This document shows positions 10,910 to 24,691 of a stretch of DNA of 64,000 bases, piece by piece (positions within the stretch are counted from its first letter, which is position 1; each line of letters opens with the position of its first letter). This DNA is from Glycine soja (taxonomy: Eukaryota; Streptophyta; Magnoliopsida; Fabales; Fabaceae), in the NCBI RefSeq assembly GCF_004193775.1, contig NC_041002.1, positions 7,737,261-7,801,260 of the forward strand. Direction: 5' to 3'. Below the pieces are notes generated by a model. The model did not search any database and had not been told where the DNA came from. It saw only the letters and a list, made by a program, of their open reading frames with translations. The position numbers and the translations under genes were made by a program.

Positions 10910-13900
10910 TCATACTTGTGCAACACATTGACTGAATGTCTTACTCTCTCTTTGCACAAATTCAACAATTAGTTTGATAGTAGAATCTGGTCTTTCAAGA
11001 TGAGGAAGATGTCCACAATAAGGTATTTGGCGTATAATTGCATCAGGTAACTCACAGTGGAGTCGCTGCAAGAGTTCAAAAGTAAACATCACTTATAATA
11101 TTTGCATGGAATATTGTTCCCTAGCAATCCAATAAAGTGAAACAAAGACAGAATTATGCTTCATGATCATGACTTTCCAGCATATCATGTAACATGTTGT
11201 AAAAATAGTGTCACAAGGTAACTAACCACTGCAAACTTATTGCTGATGATGCGGTCATTTTCACCCCATATTATCAGTGTATTCTGTTTTACCTGTTAAA
11301 CAAAATAAAAACATCTTGTTGAGAAGGAAATCATAAAAAAAATGCAATCTAAGGTGTGAATTTTCCATACAAGCATGGCTCAAAATATGGACTGGAAACA
11401 ATATGAGGCAAGGAAATGAAACTTCTTCGCTCAAGACAAATGGATTTTAACAGTTGTGCATATATGGGTGGGAACAACCCATCCAATGGATTTTTCAAGT
11501 ACACTGTTTAGCTTTCTATGCAAACTGATATCTCTGTTAAGCCCATTTTACATCCCCAATGAATAAAGACATACTTTCACTTGAATTATAATTAAAAAGA
11601 TCATGCCAGCAAATTTCAACAGTGATCATAATAATGCAGACAACCTTCCGAACAAGAAACAACCTGGTGTATGTAGATGTAGCATTTAAATCCAACAAAG
11701 CTCAAATTATATTGAAAATGGATAAATTTGCCTTACTGTTTCCATCTAATAATTCTTTATACAAAAATTTACTAACAAAAATTTGATTGTAGAATTCATT
11801 ATCATAAGCATATTCCTTACAATATATGAAGATTTATGAGTGAAAAATTGAAATTATGTACAAAAATTTATTAATGAAATTATGTCCAAATGCCATAAAA
11901 ATAACATAATAAATACAGCACTCATCAACAACTTGGAAAGCTTAATGTACCTTTCCTATCAAAGGAGCAACACTGTAACCACCACTTGTCATAAAATCCA
12001 CTGTAGCATCATCCCACCAAGGCAAGAAACAATGCAAGCGGCCCACCTATACAAATGATATGAAGACTGTTTAGCACTCTTCATTCTTGCAAAAATCAAA
12101 ATCACAAAGTATTTGAAGTCCAGTGTATGAGCCTGAGGGACTTCTGTACATATCCTTGGACAGACATGAGATGCATAGACAAGATATGCTCCCAAATGGC
12201 TGTATGCCCATATCCAGTAAGAAAATGACTATTGAGAATTGAGATGCTATACATGTAATTCCTGTGAGATATTTCCAAAACATGAAAAGTCATCTTGTTT
12301 AATTATTCAAATTGAACAGTTATCTTGCTTCATTCAAGTTGAAGAATTGTCTCGTTTCAATCCAATGGTTATTATAAATATAACGCCTCATACAACCTAG
12401 TTATAAACATCATTTGAATATAGGAACATCTTGAACTATTTTGTAGAAAAATATTTTTTAAAAGAAGAGAAGATATATAATGCAGAGGAGCTTGTTAAAC
12501 TTCTATTTTTGGGCTCAATATAGAGAGTTAAACTCCATTACAAAATTCAAATACTAACAACATCCTACTCTTAAAAACAAATTGATAATATATTTAAATC
12601 TAACCAATATCCTAATGATTTGAAACATAAATAAAAAGTTCTTAAAAAAACTAAATTATTTACTTTCAAACAAAAGATATATAGGCATAATTTAACGCGC
12701 CTTGCCTTAATTAACATATTCCTAAAAAAACTAAATTATTGATTTTCAAATTAAAAATATTTAGGCATATTTTCAACACATGTTCCTACAGTAATAGACA
12801 TAAAGTCGAATGAAGAGGAGCTTGTTAAACTTCTATTTTTGGGCTCAATATAGAGAGTTAAACTCCATTACAAAATTCAAATACTAACAACATCCTACTC
12901 TTAAAAACAAATTGATGATATATTTAAATCTAACCAATATCCTAATGATTTGAAACATAAATAAAAAGTTCATAAAAAAACTAAATTATTTACTTTCAAA
13001 CAAAAGATATTTAGGCATAATTTAACGCGCCTTGCCTTAATTAACATATTCCTAAAAAACTAAATTATTGATTTTCAAATTAAAAATATTTAGGCATATT
13101 TTCAACACATGTTCCTACAGTAATAGACATAAAGTCGAATGATGTGACTATTCATGAATGACATAGATTAGAATAATGATTTGATGTGACTCTTCATGAA
13201 TCATGAATAAACAAAAAATGTCTCTGTGCATATATATAAAAAATTCTCCATACACAAGATTCACTCAATATACTCATAAATTTGTTTGGTTTTACCTTTG
13301 AGTGCACAAAAGAATTTTTTTTATCAATTTGTAGACACCATTTTGTCTTAGCTTGAGTTTTGAGAATGTAAATCATACTCAAGTTGTATCTAAGGTTTTG
13401 GTATTGGTGGGAGCAAATTAAGCCTAAAGCAAAGTGCTTATCCATGTCTTGAAGGCATGATGCACAATTTTCCTTCTTATCTCTTTTTCTTCTACCCTTC
13501 AAAGATTCATTCCTACCAACAATTCCTGTGAAAAGGTATAGTTATAATTATTTTTCTTCGGTGCTTGCACATTGGGATCACACAATAGACATGTAATCTT
13601 CAGCTCTTAACAGTGACAGGTGTCATGATAATAGTTGTTAGAATTTTCAGCCATCCTGCAACCAACCTTGTACAAAGTGCTTGACCATGTCATGTGGAGA
13701 TATCCAAGAGTGCATGTGCCAAATGGCCCACTTTGAAGCAAAAATGCATAAAAAAATATGTACACTGGGTTACATAATAAAACAGTAATTCTAGAATCAG
13801 GCAACTCACATTAGTCCAATCAAGGCTGGTGCTGAAGGAAATTTTTGTGAAGGTCAAATAGGTGGCATATAGGCGTAACGGAAGGCTCTTCAATAAATTA

Positions 13901-16900
13901 ACCTGATGCAAAAGAATACCAGTAGTGAGTTGTAACTTGAGTAATTGAAGTCCTCAACATCCTTATGCTCCCATTCTTTATCTCCCATAATAGTGGTAGA
14001 AAATTCAAGTGAAAGATCAATTTTTTTATATTTATTGGCTTATGAGATGTTACTTGGAAGGCATAATTACACCAACCAATGTAAACCAAAAGAAAAAAAA
14101 ATGCCACTTCCAAAAGTTAAATGTCATATTAAGAAATTTTATATGTATGAAAGAAAAAGGAACATGTACCAAAAAAATATTAAGAAATTTTATACTTAAA
14201 GGTATCATCATAAAGAGCCAAAAATAACAAGCAGAAAAAGTTCCATTGACTACTTTAGGGGGTTGATGAATATTTTGAAAATAATTTTCTACATAATTGA
14301 ATATACAAATGAACTTATTCAGCAAGGGAGACATTGCCTAGAGAGAGATGGGATATTGTGTGATTTTCTTGATAATCGCCAGAAATAATATAGTAAATTG
14401 GAGAGATATTCACCCCGGCATAGGCTACTGCTCTGGGTAAGGTTGCTAGCTTTCCAGTTCCCTCTGCATATACACTAGCACCAATCAGAACAAGCTTCTT
14501 CACCTGAAAAGATGAACTGCAAATAAATGACCACAGCACACAAGAGTCATTTGATGAAGAATTTTAACGCAATCTGGGTCAAGGTGGACATTTAGAAGTT
14601 AAATTATTGGATGGCACATACAGCTTCTGGATAATTGACCGCAAAGTCAATGGCAACAGCAGAGCCAAGGCTTGGTCCAACCAATATCATTGGCCTTCTG
14701 ATGTAAGACTTCCAAAACTGTTATAGATATATCCAATTCAGCCTCAACACAGTGTCAAAGTGTTCAACAATTGGAAGGAAACCAAAACAGATGTGGAAAG
14801 AAACTAAATAACTATTGAAGACATCCATTTCTTCAGAACATAGTTGATAAACAAGTCAAAGTCTATAATTTAACTGATCTGTTGTTACTCCAATTCACAC
14901 AGTTTGATGGTTAAGGGAAACAATTTACTAAGTGAAGTACATTTTTCAGAATTATTTACCGTCGAAAAGTTGCACATTGTCTGCCTCAGTTCCTAGGGTG
15001 CATCTTATATATCTGTTAGCCAATGTCACTTAATGACAATTGATTTTAAGATGCAATCTAACATGTTATTAGAGCCTATAGTCCAATGAGGGGTGTCACC
15101 TGTTCTGGCAGGCAAGGAGGGGTGTTGTAAAGTCCTACATTGTCTGGCTCAATTCTTAGGGTGGAGCTTATCTATTTGTTAGGAAACTTTACTTCACTTA
15201 ATACCAATTAGTTTTAATAAGGAATCTAACATTTACCATCTTATACTTGGTCAGATTCCAACTGATTTTTCAGGTTTGACTATTACTGGGGGATACAACA
15301 GATACATTAATACATTAGTACCTGGTAGAAGTGATCACGCTTGGATACCACATCACAAGGAGGAAGTTTTTCTGATGAATAGAAGAAGAAAAAGAGAAGA
15401 AAGCATGTTAAAAATCTCATGAACAAAGCGGAAAGTAATAACATACAATAGGAAAAGTAATAAAACAAACCTAAATCAGAGAAACCCCAACCAAGAATGT
15501 CAATGGCCCATGTCTCAATACCAGATTCCTCAAGCAATGGTAATACATATCTCCATTCTAGACATGAGCTGAAAAACAATGCAGTGAGATTCAAGGATAA
15601 CTTGAGCATAAAATGTATAAACTAAATTAGTATCTTGCATATTTTGAGGACCTGTCAAAACCATGTAGAAGAACAACTGGGGTTTCCTTGGTCTGCACCA
15701 GTGGCTTCACACAACTACTCATGATGGGATTTTCTGAGAACCTAACCTAATTGAGTCATATGGAATAAATCAGATACTTATAAGCAGCAAAATATGAATG
15801 TAAGATGACCCTATGCTCTGCATTATAAGCACAAGTGCACAACTCAAAATTTTTGAAACTGAACAAGGTTTAAATAGCTTGGAAGACTTATTGGTACTCT
15901 AAGCAAATTTGGCAGATAATCTGCATCATGGTGGAACAAAGAATGAGACTGAGTTCATGAATGGAACATTTCTTATTAGTTCAGTGCCCAAAAGACACAA
16001 TAAATCTCAAATGCATTAAAACAATAATAAAATCTGTGCCGAAACTTATGTAAATATTTTTTCTGAAGCTTTTGATTGTTTGTGAAAACTGATCTTAAAT
16101 AGTAAAGTTGCTGGAATGAATGCTAGGTGGTATGAGAAAAATTTGCATTAAGTTAGAACTAGTAGCACAATTTTAAACAGAGGAATTCAGTGATCATAAC
16201 AAGTGAAGCGAAGACCTCTCCTCTAATGGAGAATGCTTTTATTAATCAAGTATAATAACATCGCTGACCATGGCAACATGGTATCACAGTCACCCAACAA
16301 CATCACACAATAAATTATGCAAAAAAAAGCATTCTAGAGGCACAAACATTTTTAATCGTTAAGAACTCCACAGAGCAATGTCAAAGGACCCACAACAATT
16401 ATTAATTAATCATAAATAATATTAAAAACTTCAAACAACCACAACACAATAGTAGCTTACGAATCATTTGGGACTAAATCCAAATCACAAACCCTACCAA
16501 TCCCCTCCACCTCTCCAAATCTAATTTTTCCAAACAACTTTTCGTTGCAAAAATTATTTGAAACTAAACCAAATTTCATATCCAAAAAGCTGACCCAAAG
16601 TATACCCTTCTTATATTAAAATAAAATAAAAAACAATGAAGGTTGAGTTTAATAGAAGAAATTAGTCTCTTACTATAAAATTGAATTCTCCTGAAAGAGG
16701 TGTACATATTTTAAATGGAACAGTGTCTCTAACAGGATTACAGAAAGTTGTGGGGGAACTTAAAAACTTAAAAAAAAAAAAACCTTTCAAGTTTCAACAC
16801 TATAGTTTACAATAGTCTTGAATAACTGGCTTTCTCATAAACACAGATTTACACTCCAAAGTAAAAATAAAGTGAATAAATAAAAATAACAGTCACCTTT

Positions 16901-17235
16901 GATTTAAATAAAGTATAATAGATTCAAGGACCCTTCTTACTTTACGCAATGTAGATTATGCAAACAAAAGTGCAACTGTGGTGTGATGTAGAAGAACAAA
17001 TGAAGAAACGGTGAAATTGAAGAAACTAAAAAGATAATAATTTACAGGCACGGGTAGCTCTGAATGCGCAAGGCGAATTTTCTGGGCAAAGGGTCTTGAA
17101 TGTTGTGAATTTCTCTGGGAAGAAATGAAGGGAAGCCATCCGCATCAGCACAACCCTGAAAGAAGTGAGCTTGGAGGTGCATCTGAGGGGCAATGCAGCA
17201 GAAGAACCAATGGACAGAGAAAAAACATGTTCATT
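10910..17235 (-). CDS. Alpha/beta-hydrolase fold protein, gene copy A (first exon frameshifted)
   Basis: Ten exons on the minus strand: about 17046-17235, 15652-15746, 15471-15568, 15322-15371, 14622-14717, 14414-14503, 13810-13902, 11951-12046, 11227-11292 and 10910-11065 (TGA). All introns are GT-AG. Exons 2-10 are the same as in copy C and encode the full hydrolase core: HGFDS, the nucleophile elbow GPSLG, the acid in GENDRI and the His in CGHLPH. Exon 1 is 190 instead of 192 bases, with several single-base differences from copy C (GGGTAGCTC versus GGGTAGCCTC; TCTGGGCAAAG versus TCTGGCAAAAG) that break the frame. These differences lie in the indel-rich zone that starts near 16060, so I read them as sequence error rather than real inactivation. 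See copy C for function. Confidence 0.75.
12484..13142. repeat. 330-bp tandem duplication inside intron 7 (copy A)
   Basis: Two adjacent units start at 12484 and 12814 (AGAGGAGCTTGTTAAACTTC) and end with ATAAAGTCGAATGA. Differences are few (ATAATATA/ATGATATA, CTTAAAA/CATAAAA, TATATAGG/TATTTAGG), so the duplication is young. Also at 29077-29736 and in fragment B at about 20785-21445. Confidence 0.85.
14960..15231 (+). mobile_element. TRIM retrotransposon in intron 4 (copy A)
   Basis: A miniature LTR element of 272 bp. LTRs are 14960-15063 and 15123-15231, about 105 bp, the second starting TGTTGTAAAGTCCTACATTG and both ending AATCTAACA. A degenerate Met-tRNA primer-binding site TGTTATTAGAGCC is at 15064-15076 and a purine tract GGCAAGGAGGGG at 15111-15122. 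The target duplication TTTAC is at 14955-14959 and 15232-15236. Nothing is encoded. It lies in antisense orientation within the hydrolase intron. Confidence 0.8.
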
Positions 17236-17811
17236 CAGCAGGGACGAGAGAGACCGAGGATGCGTTTGTCCTTTGTCGTGTCTTAGATCACATTCCACAC
17301 ACTCACACAGTGAGAGAGAAGTGGTTTGTGTCAGACATGCAGAGTTTCTTTCTGGTGTGTACTTAACGCATGGGAGAGACTATAGAGACGTGTTTGGAGG
17401 TGGTGATGGTGAGCCTCATGTGGGTGTGTGTGTTTATAGTCTCATCATGCGTAGGGGTCTACCCCTTCTAGTTCCAGCTAGTAGCCACTTCCCTCCTTCT
17501 CTTTAACTTTCGGCATCATAGTCCAAAAGTATGTTAAGAGTATAATCAATTTAAGATTATGTTTAATTATTTTTCAAAAACATGTTTAAAATAAAATGCG
17601 TTTGCTTTGCTGTTTTAATTGCGGTGGACACAAAATCTACACACCTTTATATACCGCAAAAACATGAGAATGATGTTTCTTGAAAACAGAAGTTGGCATT
17701 AAATGGAGGTTGGAACAAGCAATTTAAAACACGTACTAAAATTTACCAGTTTTGAAAAAAATAAGACTCCAAATACTTTTAAATCAAACTTAAATTTAGA
17801 CACGTACTACG

Positions 17812-18967
17812 GATTAAGTTGTATGTGATAAAATTGAGTATATATATATTGATTGAGTATATATGTGCATTGAGTTGTGAACTATGAATTGTACAACCAC
17901 CGATCATAAGTCCCTTCAAGGGCGACGAGTTGATGTTAAGTCCCTTTAGGGCGACGAGTTGATGCTAAGTCCCTTTTTGGGCGACGAGTTAATGATAAGA
18001 CCCTTAAAGGGCGACGAGTTAAAATTTATGAGAACAATTGAGGAGTCGTGTGTTTTGTACAGTTCATAGATAGAGTCTGTGTGCTAAAAATGTTTTCTGG
18101 GTTGGACCTGAATCAGGAGGGAGAGGCTCTGACGGACTCTTCGGAGTGTAGGCCTTGGGGTTACACGGTTTGAGTGTTCCTTTAAGCCTATGTTGATCCC
18201 ATATGGTTGGAGCATTCTTGCAAAACACTGTGGACCCTGACTGGTCCTCCCTATAATATTACCTAGTGAGAGTGATTGACTTGCTAGTGTGTGGTTTGTC
18301 TTGTCATGTACTCCTAGGCGCCCGACGAGGTTTTTCACTGACATGGTTACCACCATTACATATAGGCTTGAGTTCTTAGCATAACTGTTGCATACGCCTT
18401 GCTAAATGTTTATTATGAATTGATGTGTTATTATGTCTTGATGGAGAGTGTGTGGTTCCTGTGTATTGTGATTGATGATTAAAAAGTGTGATTGATGAAT
18501 GACAAGGTGATGAATAGTGTGAGATATGCTAAGTAAAATTGTATTTGGCTACTATATGTTTGTGTTGTTTCTCTCTAGTAGTTAGAAATGTGATAAACTC
18601 ACTCCCGGTTGCTATTTGTGTGTTGTGTTTGGATCTGTGATGATCTTGAACTTGTGTTCGGGGAGCAGATAATGGTGGATGACTATGAAGAACCTCATGC
18701 TAGAGGACACGGGAACAAACACGCTCTGATAGGATGTGACATTAGGATATAGGTTTATATATTAATTGTATGAAACTTAGATGACCTTCTTTGAGCCGAG
18801 ATGACTTTATTATTTATTTGGACAGTTGGAATATGATATAGGAGTGGAATGTGAGCCTTTTACCCATTTGAAAGGCTTGTATTTTAAATGTTTTAAAAAA
18901 TACTTTTAATTAATATTTGAATTTTTACTCCTTTATTAATATATATGTGAGGGTAGAGGGTGTCACA
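17812..18967 (+). mobile_element. Partial solo LTR (copy B, 3' part)
   Basis: Matches 9520-10675, with many single-base indels. It starts abruptly at the A-B junction (after CACGTACTA, about 17808-17811) and ends GGGTGTCACA followed by GAAAC as in the other copies. Confidence 0.75.
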
Positions 18968-19208
18968 GAAACAATTCAATATCAGAAGGTGATTAGTGTG
19001 TTTCTTTTTTTCTTTCTCTCCTCACTGAGCCAATTAAAGTAAAAACTCGTTTAACATTCAAAAGAGTCCAATATCAGTATATAATATAAAGAGACATATC
19101 ATATTAACAATATTAGGTTACTGCAGCAGCATTGTTTCTATCTTCATCTAAATTAGGGAAGGAGCATTCTTAATTAGTTCTATATATCCACCAACAGATT
19201 TTCAATCT

Positions 19209-22200
19209 TCATACTTTGGCAACACATTGACTGAATGTCTTACTCTCTCTTTGCACAAATTCAACAATTAGTTTGATAGTAGAATTCTGGTCTTTCAAGA
19301 TGAGGAAGATGTCCACAATAAGGTATTTGGCGTATAATTGCATCAGGTAACTCACAGTGGAGTCGCTGCAAGAGTTCAAAAGTAAACATCACTCTATAAT
19401 ATTTGCATGGAATATTGTTCCCTAGCAATCCAATAAAGTGAAACAAAGACAGAATTATGCTTCATGATCATGACTTTCCAGCATATCATGTAACATGTTG
19501 TAAAAAATAGTGTCACAAGGTAACTAACCACTGCAAACTTATTGCTGATGATGCGGTCATTTTCACCCATATTATCAGTGTATTCTGTTTTACCTGTTAA
19601 ACAAAAATAAAAACATCTTGTTGAGAAGGAAATCATAAAAAAAATGCAATCTAAGGTGTGAATTTTCCATACAAGCATGGCTCAAAATATGACTGGAAAC
19701 AATATGAGGCAAGGAAATGAAACTTCTTCGCTCAAGACAAATGGATTTTAACAGTTGTGGCATATATGGGTGGGAACAACCATCCAATGGATTTTTCAAG
19801 TACACTGTTTAGCTTTCTATGCAAAACTGATATCTCTGTTAAGTCCCATTTACATCCCCAATGAATAAAGACATACTTTCACTTGAATTATAATTAAAAA
19901 GATCATGCCAGCAATTTCAACAGTGATTCATAATAATGCAGACAACCTTCCGAACAAGAAACACCTGGTGTATGTAGATGTAGCATTTAAATCCAACAAA
20001 GCTCAAATTATATTGAAAATGGATAAATTTTTGCCTTACTGTTTCCATTCTAATAATTCTTTATACAAAAATTACTAACAAAATTTGATTGATAGAATTC
20101 ATTATCATAAGCATATTCCTTACAATATATGAAGATTTATGAGTGAAAAATTGAAATTATGTACAAAAATTTATTAATGAAATTATGTCCAAATGCCATA
20201 AAAATAACATAATAAATACAGCACTCATCAACAACTTGGAAAGCTTAATGTACCTTTCCTATCAAAGGAGCAACACTGTAACCACCACTTGTTCATAAAA
20301 TCCACTGTAGCATCATCCCACCAAGGCAAGAAACAATGCAAGCGGCCCACCTTATACAAATGATATGAGGACTGTTAGCACTCTTCATTCTTGCAAAAAT
20401 CAAAATCCAAAGTATTAAGTCCAGTGTATGAGCCTGAGGGACTTCTGTACATATCCTTGGGACAGACATGAGATGCATAGACAAGATATGCTCCCAAATG
20501 GCTGTATGCCCATATCCAGTAAGAAAATGACTATTGAGAATTGAGATGCTATACATGTAATTCCTGTGAGATATTTTCCAAAACAGAAAAGTCATCTTGT
20601 TTAATTTATTCAAATTGAACAGTTATCTTGCTTCATTCAAGTTGAAGAATGTGCTCGTTTCAATCCAATGGTTATTATAAATATAACGCCTCATACAACC
20701 TAGTTATAAACATCATTTGAATATAGGAACATCTTGAACTATTTTGTAGAAAAAAATATTTTTAAAAGAAGAGAAAGATATATAATGCAGAGGAGCTTGT
20801 TAAAACTCTATTTTTGGGCTCAATATAGAGAGTTAAACTCCATTACAAATTCAAATACTAACAACATCCTACTCTTAAAAAACAATTGATAATATATTTA
20901 AATCTAACCAATATCCTAATGATTTGAAACATAAATAAAAAGTTCTTAAAAAAACTAAATTATTACTTTCAAACAAAAGATATATAGGCATAATTTAACG
21001 CGCCTTGCCTTAATTAAATATTCCTAAAAAAACTAAATTATTGATTTTCAAATTAAAAATATTTAGGCATATTTTCAACACATGTTCCTACAGTAATAGA
21101 CATAAAGTCGAATGAAGAGGAGCTTGTTAAAACTTCTATTTTTGGGCTCAATATAGAGAGTTAAACTCCATTACAAAATTCAAATACTAACAACATCCTA
21201 CTCTAAAAACAAATTGATGATATATTTAAATCTAACCAATATCCTAATGATTTGAAACATAATAAAAAAGTTCATAAAAAAACTAAATTATTTACTTTCA
21301 AACAAAAGATATTTAGGCATAATTTAACGCGCCTTGCCTTAATTAACAATTCCTAAAAAACTAAATTATTGATTTTCAAATTAAAATATTTAGGCATATT
21401 TTCAACACATGTTCCTACAGTAATAGACCATAAAGTCGAATGATGTGACTATTCATGATGACATAGATTAGAATAATGATTGATGTGACTCTTCATGAAT
21501 CATGAATAAACAAAAAATGTCTCTGTGCATATATATAAAAAATTCTCCATAACACAAGATTCACTCAATATACTCATAAATTTGTTTGGTTTTACCTTTG
21601 AGTGCACAAAAGAATTTTTTTTATCAATTTGTAGACACCATTTTGTCTTAGCTTGAGTTTTTGAGAATGTAAATCATACTCAAGTTGTATCTAAGGTTTT
21701 TGGTATTGGGGAGCAAATTAAGCCTAAAGCAAAGTGCTTATCCATGTTCTGAAGGCATGATGCACAATTTTCCTTCTTATCTCTTTTTCTTCTACCCTTC
21801 AAAGATTCATTCCTACCACAATTCCTGTGAAAAGGTATAGTTATAATTATTTTTCTTCGGTGCTTGCACATTGGGATCACACAATAGACATGTAATCTTC
21901 AGCTCTTAACAGTGACAGGTGTCATGATAATAGTTGTTAGAATTTTCAGCCATCCTGCAACCAACCTTGTACAAAGTGCTTGACCATGTCATGTGGAGAT
22001 ATCCAAGAGTGCATGTGGCCAAATGGCCCACTTTTGAAGCAAAAAATGCATAAAAAAAATATGTACACTGGGTTACATAATAAAACAGTAATTCTAAATT
22101 CAGGCAACTCACATTAGTCCAATCAAGGCTGGTGCTGAAGGAAAATTTTTGTGAAGGTCAAATAGGTGGCATATAGGCGTAACGGAAGGCTCTTCAATAA

Positions 22201-23021
22201 ATTAACCTGATGCAAAAGAATACCAGTAGTGAGTTGTAACTTGAGTAATTGAAGTCCTCAACATCCTTATGCTCCCATTCTTTATCTCCCATAATAGTGG
22301 TAGAAAATTCAAGTGAAAGATCAAATTTTTTTTATATTTATTGGCTTATGAGATGTTACTTGGAAGGCATAATTACACCAACCAATGTAAACCAAAAAAA
22401 AAAAATGCCACTTCCAAAAAGTTAATGTCATATTAAGAAAATTTTTATGTTGAAAGAAAAGGAACATGTACCAAAAAATATTTAAGAAATTTTATACTTA
22501 AGGTATCATCATAAAGAGCCAAAAATAACAAGCAGAAAAAGTTCCATTGACTACTTTAGGGGGTTGATGAATATTTTGAAAATAATTTTCTACATAATTG
22601 AATATACAAATGAACTTATTCAGCAAGGGAGACATTGCCTAGAAGAGATGGGATATTTGTGTGATTTTCTTGTATAATCGCCAGAAATAATATAGTAAAT
22701 TGGAGAGATATTCACCCCGGCATAGGCTACTGCTCTGGTAAGGTTGCTAGCTTTCCAGTTCCCTCTGCATATACACTAGCACCAATCAGAAACAAGCTTC
22801 TTCACCTGAAAAGATGAACTGCAAATAAATGACCACAGCACACAAGAGTCATTTGATGAAGAAATTTTAACGCAATCTGGGTCAAGGTGGACATTTAGAA
22901 GTTAAATTATTGGATGGCACATACGCTTCTGGATAATTGACCGCAAAGTCAATGGCAAAACAGCAGAGCAAGGCTTGGTCCAACCAATATCATTGGCCTT
23001 TCTGATGTAAGACTTCCAAAA
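19209..23021 (-). pseudogene. Alpha/beta-hydrolase gene fragment, copy B (exons 5-10 only)
   Basis: Matches exons 5 to 10 and the introns between them of copies A and C. It ends before exon 4 because the B-C junction lies at about 23616. Exon 10 (19209-19365) is one base too long, and other exons carry small indels (exon 5 has GGCAAAACAGCAGAGCAAGG for GGCAACAGCAGAGCCAAGG), so no frame is maintained. There is no promoter, first exon or HGFDS motif. The indel pattern suggests raw-read error rather than decay. If real, it would be a truncated, non-functional copy. Confidence 0.7.
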
Positions 23022-23272
23022 CTGTTATAGATATATCCATTTCAGCCTCAACACAGTGTCAAGTGTTCAACAATTGGAAGGAAACCAAAACAGATGTGGA
23101 AAGAAACTAAAATAACTATTGAAGACATCCATTTCTTCAGAAAACATAGTTGATAAACAAGTCAAAAGTCTATAATTTAACTGATCTGTTGTTACTCCAA
23201 TTCACACAGTTTGATGGTTAAGGGAAACAATTTACTAAGTGAAGTACATTTTTCAGGAATTATTTACCGTCG

Positions 23273-23543
23273 AAAAGTTGCACATTGTCTGCCTCAGTCT
23301 TAGCGTGCATCTTATATATCTGTTAGCCAATGTCACTTAATGACAATTGATTTTTAAGATGCAATCTAAACATGTTATTAGAGCCTATAGTCCAATGAGG
23401 GGTGTCACCTGTTCTGGCAGGCAAGGAGGGGTGTTGTAAAGTCCTACATTGGTCTGGCTCAATTCTTAGGTGGAGCTTATCTATTTGTTAGAAACTTTAC
23501 TTCACTTAATACCAATTAGTTTTAATAAGGAATCTAACATTTA
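23273..23543 (+). mobile_element. TRIM element, copy B
   Basis: Same element as at 14960-15231 with small indels. It lies just before the B-C junction. Confidence 0.65.
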
Positions 23544-23616
23544 CCATCTTATACTTTGGTCAGATTCCAACTGATTTTTCAGGTTTGACTATACTGGGGA
23601 TACAACAATACATTAA

Positions 23617-24281
23617 TTTGACACAGTGTGAAAGACACAAGCAACAAGAACAAGAGTGTGACAAGAACAAGAACACAAATAACAAAACACAAGATGCAAA
23701 CAAGATGTAAACAGAACGCAAATAACAGAACAAGGACAAAAACAAAACCTGGACAGAATACAAAAAAGATTTGGATAGGATAAAGCCTGTATCAAGAGCC
23801 GAAGCTCTGATACCAGATGATGTGAACCTGACTAGGAGCGGATCGTTTGATACAGACTACGGAGTTTTGGATGACGCCACTTCCAGTGAAGGAAGATAAG
23901 TCAGGATAGATGCCATAAAAGATTACCTTGATAAGTTTGAGATTGGTTCAACAAAGAACCCCAGAGAAAGCTCTCACCAAATTTTATCAAATGTCAAAAG
24001 TTTCTTTATTGAAAACAAAAACCAATACTTATAGTGTACCTGAACAAAAGATAAAAATAGACATGGGTCTTCTAAATAGTTTGGGCCAAATTACAATAAA
24101 TAAAAATTATAACTAAAAACATATTTAACTTGGGTCTTCAAATTAGTTTGGGTCTTCAGTAACAATTAATAGTCTTGATAGTGTCTCTGCCTCCGGGCCT
24201 TCATCCTTCTCCACTTGGGGGCTTTGTTCTTCTCCACTTAGGCCTTTAGCCTGTATTTGGCCAGTTTCATGATTCTCATCA
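23617..24281 (-). mobile_element. Truncated gypsy element at the start of copy C (leader, PBS, 5' LTR)
   Basis: Matches 7024-7692: leader with TTTGACACAGTGTGAAAG, the Met-type PBS (GCTCTGATACCA on the plus strand at about 23804-23815) and the LTR 23818-24281, followed by CAAAC. The inner part and the 3' LTR are missing because copy C begins inside the element. Confidence 0.8.
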
Positions 24282-24691
24282 CAAACCAACATCTCTGGTT
24301 ATCTGGAGTTAGATATTAGCCACCAAACACTATCACTTTCATGTCATCCTAGCTAGAGAATAATAATTGAATAAAAGGGACACAAGCTACACTCAGAAAA
24401 TTTTAAATTGTTTTATCACTATCAACGAATAATCATGTTAGCAACGTAATAAGCACACCTTTGATGGGTTGCTTTCCAGGATTCTGGTACTATTGTATTT
24501 TTTTTTTATAAAAAATCATAGCACTTTACTCTTACCAAATCATGATGGTTGATGAAATCACTTGAAAAGAACAAAAGATTACCAAGCATCATCACTAGGT
24601 CGAGTTTGGAAAACATGATGATAAAGTGATGCTAGTGTGCTAGTTAGGCTACTTAAGGATGGCCACTGAAAGAATATTATTCACTGGAAAC

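Noticed and set aside
13607..13804. Possible extra exon (GTGGGCCATTTGG...) between exons 7 and 8
   Set aside because: Exon 7 joins exon 8 in frame at consensus sites and the candidate adds stops; the resemblance to the start of exon 8 is short.
14050..14334. Minus-strand Phe-rich frames in the intron between exons 6 and 7
   Set aside because: Intronic A/T runs; no domain, and lengths change with homopolymer differences between copies.
17165..17506. Plus-strand frame over exon 1 and the 5' UTR
   Set aside because: Antisense to a well-supported exon and broken in copy C.
17812..23616. Fragment B as an evolving pseudogene
   Set aside because: Differences are nearly all single-base indels spread equally over exons, introns and LTR, unlike natural decay; read as sequence error.
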